A DNA stretch of 64,000 bases, taken from assembly GCF_938015785.1 (NCBI RefSeq), contig NZ_CALLWC010000011.1, positions 1 to 64,000 of the forward strand, read 5' to 3'. The notes under the pieces were generated by a model. That model ran no database searches. It was not told the DNA's origin and worked only from the letters and a program-made list of their open reading frames with translations. The stretch is from an uncultured Campylobacter sp. Its GTDB lineage: Bacteria; Campylobacterota; Campylobacteria; Campylobacterales; Campylobacteraceae. Position 1 is the stretch's first letter. Every line of letters starts with the position of its first letter. A program made the translations under genes and the position numbers. Below, one piece after another: positions 58,908 through 64,000 of this stretch.

Positions 58908-58943
58908 TTAATATCAACTTTGTTTAAAGTAAAATTTGATAAT
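58906..58943 (+). promoter_or_regulatory. perR promoter region with an inverted repeat (candidate autoregulatory box)
   Basis: AGTTAATATCAACT (58906-58919) is an imperfect palindrome (AGTT.ATAT.AACT), and GATAAT at 58938-58943 could be the -10 box, 30 bases before the ATG. PerR in C. jejuni represses its own gene, so an operator here is expected; the exact site is inference. Confidence 0.4.
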
Positions 58944-58972
58944 ATCACTTTAAAATTTTTTGAAGGACAAAA

Positions 58973-59383
58973 ATGAGCCACGTAGAACTACTCAAAACTT
59001 GCGGTTTGAAAGCAACTCCGCAAAGATTGTGCATCCTGAAGGTGCTCGATCGCCACGAACATCCAAGCATAGATGACCTATACGAGGGGATCAAAGAGGA
59101 CTATCCATCCATTTCGCTGGCGACGGTTTATAAAAATTTAAACACCCTGCTCGACGAAGGGGTCGTAGTCGAGGTCAATGCGCCGAATAAAAAGAGTCGC
59201 TACGACATCTATCAGATGCCGCACATCCACGTCGTATGCGAAAAATGCGGCAACGTCACGGATCTTTTCATGGATGATGCCTTTAATAAGGACGTTTTGA
59301 AAAACATCGAGCGCAAAGCTGGCAATTTCATCCGCAAGCTAAATATCACCGCTACGGTCGAAGACTGCGAAAAGTGTAGATAG
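58973..59383 (+). CDS. perR: Peroxide-responsive Fur-family repressor PerR
   Basis: The 136-residue Fur-family protein has the winged helix LKATPQRLCILKVLDRHEHPS and VYKNLNTLLDEGVV, then the metal-binding dimerisation domain with HIHVVCEKCG and the second Cys pair EDCEKC that holds structural zinc. Family alone does not separate Fur from PerR; position between dxs and ubiE-xseA-serC matches perR of C. jejuni. It controls catalase and other peroxide defences there. Confidence 0.88.
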   Translation: MSHVELLKTCGLKATPQRLCILKVLDRHEHPSIDDLYEGIKEDYPSISLATVYKNLNTLLDEGVVVEVNAPNKKSRYDIYQMPHIHVVCEKCGNVTDLFMDDAFNKDVLKNIERKAGNFIRKLNITATVEDCEKCR

Positions 59384-59431
59384 TTTAAAGAATTTTCTGC
59401 TATTATTACCCACTTTATTTTTGGAGCGGGT

Positions 59432-60850
59432 ATGCAAACTAAGCGTAAATTTTTATTGAGCGACGATTCGATTCTGCGGACGCTAGAGCGTGCGGGGCTG
59501 AAATGTCGCAAGGTAAAGATCGCTTGGTTTTATACTTCGTTCTATCCCGAAATTTATTACATCCGCCAAAACGACGAATGCTCTTTGCACCATAAAAAAG
59601 AGGATCTCGACAGACAAACTCTAAATTTTAAAATTTCAAAAGATGATTTCAAAGAGGCTTTAAAAAGCAAGATCGCCCGCGTCGTGCAAAAAAACCGCTA
59701 CGGCTTTGCCAGCGACGAAGCGGAGTTTTGGCTAGAGTTTTACGGAGGCGAGCTAAGCACGCTCGTGATTTTACGAGCGAAATTTCAAAGCGAGGCGGCA
59801 AGCGCAAATTTTGATTTTGCAAAAACCTTCGGTAGCAGCGATTTTTACGAGATTACCGACGATTATCGCTACAAAAGCCGCTATCTGGCGCGCTACGGCA
59901 TCCCGCCGCGCTCGCTTGATTTCGCGCACGCACGCAACGTTTTTAAAAAATTTAGCCGAGTTAAATTTTTCGCGCCGCCCTATGCGGACAGCGTTAAGCT
60001 CGCGCGCTTGGCGCTTGAGCTAGCGTGGATGAGGGCGTGCGGCGCAAAGAGCGAATATCAAAAAAGCCTAGCCCCCGAAGCGCTTCACGAGCTGCGCGTG
60101 CAGATCCGCAAATTTAGAGCCGTTTTGAAGCTATCCTCGCCGCTTTTCGAAGCTGAAAAAAAGGATGAAATTTTAAAACTGCTCGCAAAATTTATGAGCC
60201 GCACCAATCAGCTGCGAGACCTTCATGTTTTTGCAGAGTTTTTAAAGGCCGACGACGCGCCTGCGAGCTTTTTGCAGCAGCTAAATCTTATCGCAAAGCG
60301 CTCGGAGGATAAAATTTTAGAATTTCTCTCTAGCGCGGAATTTACAGACTTAAACGGCGCCATTAGCGGATTTTTAAACGGCGCAGACGGCATCTACGCG
60401 CGCAGCGAATATGAAAAAATTTCAAAAAAGTTCGCCTCCGCCCGCCTTTGTAAGCTAATCAAAAGCTTGCGCGCAGAGCTAAAAAATTTAAAGCAAGGCT
60501 CACCGCTGCAAGCATTTCACGATGCGCGCATAGGGCTAAAGAGGCTACGATACGCGCTTGAAATTTTTGCAAGAAGCTTTGATGAAGGCTGCGTTAGGGG
60601 GCTGTTTAAGCGCGCTAAGGCCGCCTGCGAGGATTTCGGCGCGCTGCAAGATATCAGCGTGTGGCAAAATTTCATCGCGATCTATCAAAAAGCAAGCGAT
60701 AAAAGCGGCGTCGCGTTTGCGTATCTGCTGGCTCTGGACGCCCGCCTAAACGATCGCCGCACCGAGCTGGAGGAAAAAATTTTAAATGAAAAAGAGGCTC
60801 TTTTGCGCGCGCTGAAAAGATCGCTGCGCAAAATCAAAGCATACGAATAA
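59432..60850 (+). CDS. CHAD-domain protein with divergent CYTH-like N terminus
   Basis: The 472-residue protein has an N-terminal part (1-180) with a weak CYTH flavour (KRKFLLSD near the start, then EFWLEFYGG and LVILRAKFQSE) and a long helical CHAD domain. CHAD marks are the His/Arg/Lys-rich repeats EALHELRVQIRKFRAVLKL and AFHDARIGLKRLRYALEIF. CHAD proteins bind inorganic polyphosphate. No polyphosphate gene is adjacent, so the link is by family only. A TATTAT (59401-59406) may be its -10 box. Confidence 0.85.
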   Translation: MQTKRKFLLSDDSILRTLERAGLKCRKVKIAWFYTSFYPEIYYIRQNDECSLHHKKEDLDRQTLNFKISKDDFKEALKSKIARVVQKNRYGFASDEAEFWLEFYGGELSTLVILRAKFQSEAASANFDFAKTFGSSDFYEITDDYRYKSRYLARYGIPPRSLDFAHARNVFKKFSRVKFFAPPYADSVKLARLALELAWMRACGAKSEYQKSLAPEALHELRVQIRKFRAVLKLSSPLFEAEKKDEILKLLAKFMSRTNQLRDLHVFAEFLKADDAPASFLQQLNLIAKRSEDKILEFLSSAEFTDLNGAISGFLNGADGIYARSEYEKISKKFASARLCKLIKSLRAELKNLKQGSPLQAFHDARIGLKRLRYALEIFARSFDEGCVRGLFKRAKAACEDFGALQDISVWQNFIAIYQKASDKSGVAFAYLLALDARLNDRRTELEEKILNEKEALLRALKRSLRKIKAYE

Positions 60851-60859
60851 GGAATACCC

Positions 60860-61588
60860 GTGCAAAAACAGGAAAAAATCATAAAGATGTTCGATGAGAT
60901 CGCGCCTACCTACGATCTAGCAAACCGCGCCATCAGCTTCGGCGTGGACGTTTCGTGGCGCAAAAAAGCGGTCGAGCTGACGCTTGAAAAGCTTAAAGGA
61001 AAGCTCGTGAGTATCGCCGACGTCGCGTGCGGTACGGGCGATATGATAAGCTCATGGCGCGACGGCGCGACGCAGCACGGCGTGCAGATCGAGCGGATCG
61101 TGGGGATCGATCCTAGCGAAGGGATGCTTGAGGTAGCTAGACAAAAATTTCCTAGCTGCGAGTTTATCAAAGCAACCGCGAGCGCCACGACGCTAGATGA
61201 CGCGAGCGTGGATATTTTAAGCATCAGCTACGGCATAAGAAACGTCGTAGAGCTGGACGCGGCGCTTGCGGAGTTTAATCGGATCATCAGACCGGGCGGC
61301 TCGCTCGTGGTTTTGGAATTTACTAAAGCCGCAAGCGGTGGGCTCGCGTTTAAAATCAGAGATTTTTACGTGAGTAAAATTTTACCCAAAATCGGCGCTT
61401 TCATCTCGAAAAACAAAGAAGCTTACGAATATCTGCCAAACTCCATCGGTAGCTTCCTAGATGCCGCGAGCTTTAGCGAAAAGCTCAAAAACGCAGGCTT
61501 TGAGCTGCGCGTGCAAAAGGGCTTCAGCTTCGACGTCAGCACGCTTTTCATCGCGGAGAAAATCGCGCGGAAGAGCGACGATGATTAG
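60860..61588 (+). CDS. ubiE: Demethylmenaquinone methyltransferase, GTG start
   Basis: The 242-residue SAM methyltransferase performs the last step of menaquinone synthesis. MFDEIAPTYDLANRAISFG (residues 9-27), the SAM motif VACGTGDMI, and the C-terminal GFSFDVSTLFIAEK are family marks; SIGSFLDAASF lies before it. Since Campylobacter uses menaquinone only, menG would be an apt name. GTG 60860 follows AAGGAATA. It overlaps xseA by 8 bases. Confidence 0.94.
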   Translation: MQKQEKIIKMFDEIAPTYDLANRAISFGVDVSWRKKAVELTLEKLKGKLVSIADVACGTGDMISSWRDGATQHGVQIERIVGIDPSEGMLEVARQKFPSCEFIKATASATTLDDASVDILSISYGIRNVVELDAALAEFNRIIRPGGSLVVLEFTKAASGGLAFKIRDFYVSKILPKIGAFISKNKEAYEYLPNSIGSFLDAASFSEKLKNAGFELRVQKGFSFDVSTLFIAEKIARKSDDD

Positions 61589-62747
61589 CGTAAGCGAGCT
61601 CAACGCCCAAGCCAAGACGCTTTTGGAGACGAGCTTTAGCTTCGTCGAGGTCGAGGGCGAAATATCTAAGCTTAGAATTCAAAGCACGAGCGGGCACTGG
61701 TATTTCACGATCAAAGACGCGAGCGCGGCGATCGATTGCGCGATGTTTAAATTTAACGCCGCACGGATAAATTTTATCCCCGCCGTCGGCGATAAGCTCA
61801 TCGTAAACGGCAAGGTCTCGCTATACGCCCCCACGGGCGCGTATCAGATCCAGGTCTCAAATATCCGCAAAAGCGGCGAGGGCGAGCTGGAAGCGGCGTT
61901 TGCCGCGCTAAAGCAGAAGCTTAGCAAAGAGGGGCTTTTCGATGCCGCGCACAAAAAACAGCTTCCGAAATTTGCCCAAAGCATCGCGATCGTCACGAGC
62001 GCGGGTTCCGCGGCGCAGGCGGATATGCTTCGCACGGCGCAGGACCGCTTCGTGCTTTGCAAGATCGATCTGTATAACGCGCTAGTGCAAGGCGAAGGCG
62101 CGCCTGCTTCGATCATAAGCGCATTGCGCGTAGCCGACGAGAAGGGCTACGATGCGATCGTCATCGCTCGCGGCGGCGGTTCGCGCGAGGATCTGTGGTG
62201 CTTCAACGACGAGGCCTTGGCGCGCGCGATCTACGCAGCCAAAACGCCCGTCATCTCGGCGGTAGGGCACGAGATCGATTTTAGCATCAGCGATTTCGTA
62301 GCCGATCACCGAAGCCTCACGCCCACCGCCGCGATGATCGACCTACTGCCCGATATTTGCGCGATCTTTCAGAGCTTAGACGGCGCAAGCGACGCGTTTG
62401 ACAGGCTGATAAAAGATAAAATTTCATCCGCACAAAACGTGCTGAGCCTTGCAGCTTTACAGCTTAAATCAAAATCGGTCGAGCCAAAAATTTCAGGCTC
62501 GCTTGTAAAGCTTTTAAATTTCGAGCTTAAATTTAAAAGTTTCATCGGCTCCAAGCTAAGCGCCGCAGAACTTGCGTTAAGCGCTAAGGATGAGCTTTTG
62601 GCGCAAAAGGCGAAATTTTTTGAGATCACCAAAGACCTCGTTCAAATCCAAAAGGGCGGCAAAACGGTGAGCTTGGGCGAGCTTGCCGCGGGCGACGAGT
62701 TCGTCCTTTGCTCGCAGCAGCTCAGCAAAAACGCAAAAATCATCTAA
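61581..62747 (+). CDS. xseA: Exodeoxyribonuclease VII large subunit
   Basis: The 388-residue subunit begins with an OB-fold (MISVSELNAQAKTLLETSF, VEGEISKLRIQSTSGHWYF) and the catalytic domain with AIVTSAGSAAQADML, ARGGGSREDLWCFNDE and SAVGHEIDFSISDFVAD. I start at ATG 61581, overlapping the ubiE end; the frame extends 40 codons upstream but is then only ubiE DNA in another frame. The C-terminal helical arm is shorter than in E. coli, as usual for the genus. The small subunit gene is not here. Confidence 0.95.
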   Translation: MISVSELNAQAKTLLETSFSFVEVEGEISKLRIQSTSGHWYFTIKDASAAIDCAMFKFNAARINFIPAVGDKLIVNGKVSLYAPTGAYQIQVSNIRKSGEGELEAAFAALKQKLSKEGLFDAAHKKQLPKFAQSIAIVTSAGSAAQADMLRTAQDRFVLCKIDLYNALVQGEGAPASIISALRVADEKGYDAIVIARGGGSREDLWCFNDEALARAIYAAKTPVISAVGHEIDFSISDFVADHRSLTPTAAMIDLLPDICAIFQSLDGASDAFDRLIKDKISSAQNVLSLAALQLKSKSVEPKISGSLVKLLNFELKFKSFIGSKLSAAELALSAKDELLAQKAKFFEITKDLVQIQKGGKTVSLGELAAGDEFVLCSQQLSKNAKII

Positions 62748-62757
62748 AGGAGGCAAA

Positions 62758-63834
62758 ATGGATAGAGTAATAAATTTTAGCGCGGGACCTAGCACCATCC
62801 CGCTGGGCGTGCTAAAGCAGGCGCAAGAGGAGCTGCTAAACTACGCGGGGCACGGATTTTCGATAATGGAGATCTCGCACCGCACCAAAATTTTCGAGGA
62901 GATTTTGCATAGTGCGATGGACCACGTGCGCGATCTCTACGGCTTTTCGGATGATTTTACGATTTTATTTTTGCAAGGCGGTGCGAGCCTTCAGTTTGCG
63001 CAGGTGCCGATGAACCTATACGCGGGCGGCGTCGCAGAATACGCCAACACGGGCAACTGGACGAGCAAAGCGATCAAGGAAGCGGGCGTACTCGGCATAA
63101 ACTACCGCGTGGTCGCAAGCAGCGAAGAGAGCAAATTCGACCGCATCCCCGAGGTTAAATTTTCTGACGGCGCCGATTACGGCTACATCTGCTCGAACAA
63201 CACGATCTACGGCACGCAGTATCCGCAGCTGCCGCAGTGCGGCTGCCCGCTCGTAGTCGATAGCTCGAGCGATCTGTTTTCGCGCCCCGTGGATCTTAGC
63301 AGCGTGGGGATGTTTTACGGCGGCATTCAGAAAAACGGCGGCCCCGCGGGCGTTACGATGGTAGCGATCCGCAAGGATCTGCTGGATCGCGCAAACCCCA
63401 AAACGCCGATAATCCTGCGCTACAAGACGCAGGCGGATGCGGACTCGATGAGCAACACCCCAAACACCTTTGGAATTTACATGCTAAATTTAATGCTCGG
63501 CTGGATCAAGGACGAAATCGGCGGGCTCGCGGCGATGCATGAGCGCAACAAGCGCAAAGCGGCGCTACTTTATGGCGCGATCGATGCTAGCGGCGGCTTC
63601 TACCGCGGCCACGCGCAAAAAACTAGCCGTAGCCTGATGAACGTGAGCTTTAATATCGCAGATGCTGCGCTTGAGCCGGTTTTCGTCGCGCAAGCGGAGG
63701 CGGAGGGGATGATCGGGCTTAAAGGACACCGCGTCTTAGGCGGCATCCGCGCCTCGATCTACAACGCGATAAACTACGAAGACGTTGAAAAACTAGTCGC
63801 TTTTATGAGCGAGTTTGCGCGCAAAAACGGCTAG
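62758..63834 (+). CDS. serC: Phosphoserine aminotransferase
   Basis: The 358-residue PLP enzyme makes phosphoserine from phosphohydroxypyruvate. RVINFSAGPSTIPLGVL (residues 3-19), FLQGGASLQFAQVPMNL, the PLP Lys in FYGGIQKNGGPAGVTM and the C-terminal GLKGHRVLGGIRASIYNA are family marks. I start at ATG 62758 after AAAGGAGGC; the upstream frame lies inside xseA. serB at 45674 does the next step. Confidence 0.97.
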   Translation: MDRVINFSAGPSTIPLGVLKQAQEELLNYAGHGFSIMEISHRTKIFEEILHSAMDHVRDLYGFSDDFTILFLQGGASLQFAQVPMNLYAGGVAEYANTGNWTSKAIKEAGVLGINYRVVASSEESKFDRIPEVKFSDGADYGYICSNNTIYGTQYPQLPQCGCPLVVDSSSDLFSRPVDLSSVGMFYGGIQKNGGPAGVTMVAIRKDLLDRANPKTPIILRYKTQADADSMSNTPNTFGIYMLNLMLGWIKDEIGGLAAMHERNKRKAALLYGAIDASGGFYRGHAQKTSRSLMNVSFNIADAALEPVFVAQAEAEGMIGLKGHRVLGGIRASIYNAINYEDVEKLVAFMSEFARKNG

Positions 63835-64000
63835 CGGCGGTTAAATTTAGGGGGTTTGAACGCGGCTCGCGCTTATAGACGAGATTGTTTAGGATCCGCG
63901 CTTGCCTTGCCGCTAAGCTGGTATTTGCCATAGTCCTCGCTTTTATAGCCGGTATTTTACGGCAGAAATAGCTTTGATGCGGCTTAGATTTCGCTGCTAG
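63835..64000. other. Right end of the window, no gene identified
   Basis: 166 bases after serC. One short minus-strand frame reads NTGYKSEDYGKYQLSGKASA, which looks protein-like but is bounded by stops and too short to call. Nothing else seen. Confidence 0.4.

Noticed and set aside
1..64000. tRNA, rRNA, tmRNA or SRP RNA genes
   Set aside because: No spacer shows a T-loop-like GTTCGAATC with flanking stems or other conserved RNA core.

Overview
The window is a chromosomal segment from a member of the Campylobacterota, most likely the genus Campylobacter. Gene order matches what I recall of Campylobacter jejuni in several blocks: obgE-fmt-birA-parA-parB-atpF'FHAGDC-exbB-exbD-tolA-tolB-pal-slyD-fabD-mtn; surE-thiF/tcdA; lpxB-greA; serB-tal; rplY-pth-lptG-lysA-pheA-hisC-dxs-perR-ubiE-xseA-serC. 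The genes are unusually GC-rich for the genus (by eye, not computed), and no flagellar genes lie between hisC and dxs. Both fit an aflagellate, higher-GC species such as C. gracilis, but that species call is inference. I see no tRNA, rRNA, CRISPR array or transposase gene.

Layout. 1-412: end of an unidentified gene, degraded sequence and the obgE promoter. 413-5780: obgE, an EF-hand lipoprotein, fmt, a repeat-filled spacer, birA, parA, parB. 5855-11604: F1 and peripheral-stalk genes of ATP synthase. 11607-16580: the Tol-Pal envelope system, with an extra free copy of the TolA C-terminal domain. 16630-19674: slyD with a His/Cys tail, fabD, mtn and ttcA. 19675-32574: an accessory zone with long non-coding stretches, an aldehyde dehydrogenase, an AT-rich islet of two sister lipoproteins and a membrane protein, a TPR-like lipoprotein, thiL with a large repeat-bearing insertion, a DUF417 protein, an exported asparaginase-type hydrolase, and a kinase-RNA ligase plus phosphoesterase pair followed by a decayed copy of the asparaginase 3' end. 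32575-41219 (mostly minus strand): a two-component system with a DUF1104 target candidate, sodC, modB-modA, modD, a nitroreductase, tcdA and surE. 41578-48514: a lipoprotein, lpxB, greA, argC, an LpxH-like phosphoesterase, serB, tal and a PilT-type ATPase. 48515-50834: an 18-G tract abutting a TATAAT box upstream of a 36-residue basic protein, then a PD-(D/E)XK nuclease-like gene cut by one in-frame stop. 50981-63834: rplY, pth, lptG, lysA, a 30-bp periodic repeat ORF, pheA, hisC, dxs, perR, a CHAD protein, ubiE/menG, xseA and serC.

Two themes stand out. First, the word AAATTT (often TAAAATTTTA) saturates non-coding DNA and also sits in reading-frame-preserving inserts within thiL, lysA and lpxB and in open but low-complexity spacers, as if a repeat-driven process enlarges both spacers and surface loops. 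Second, the accessory zone carries a candidate RNA-repair cassette (5' kinase-ligase fusion plus phosphoesterase) and a candidate phase-variable promoter. These are the best leads for undescribed biology here.
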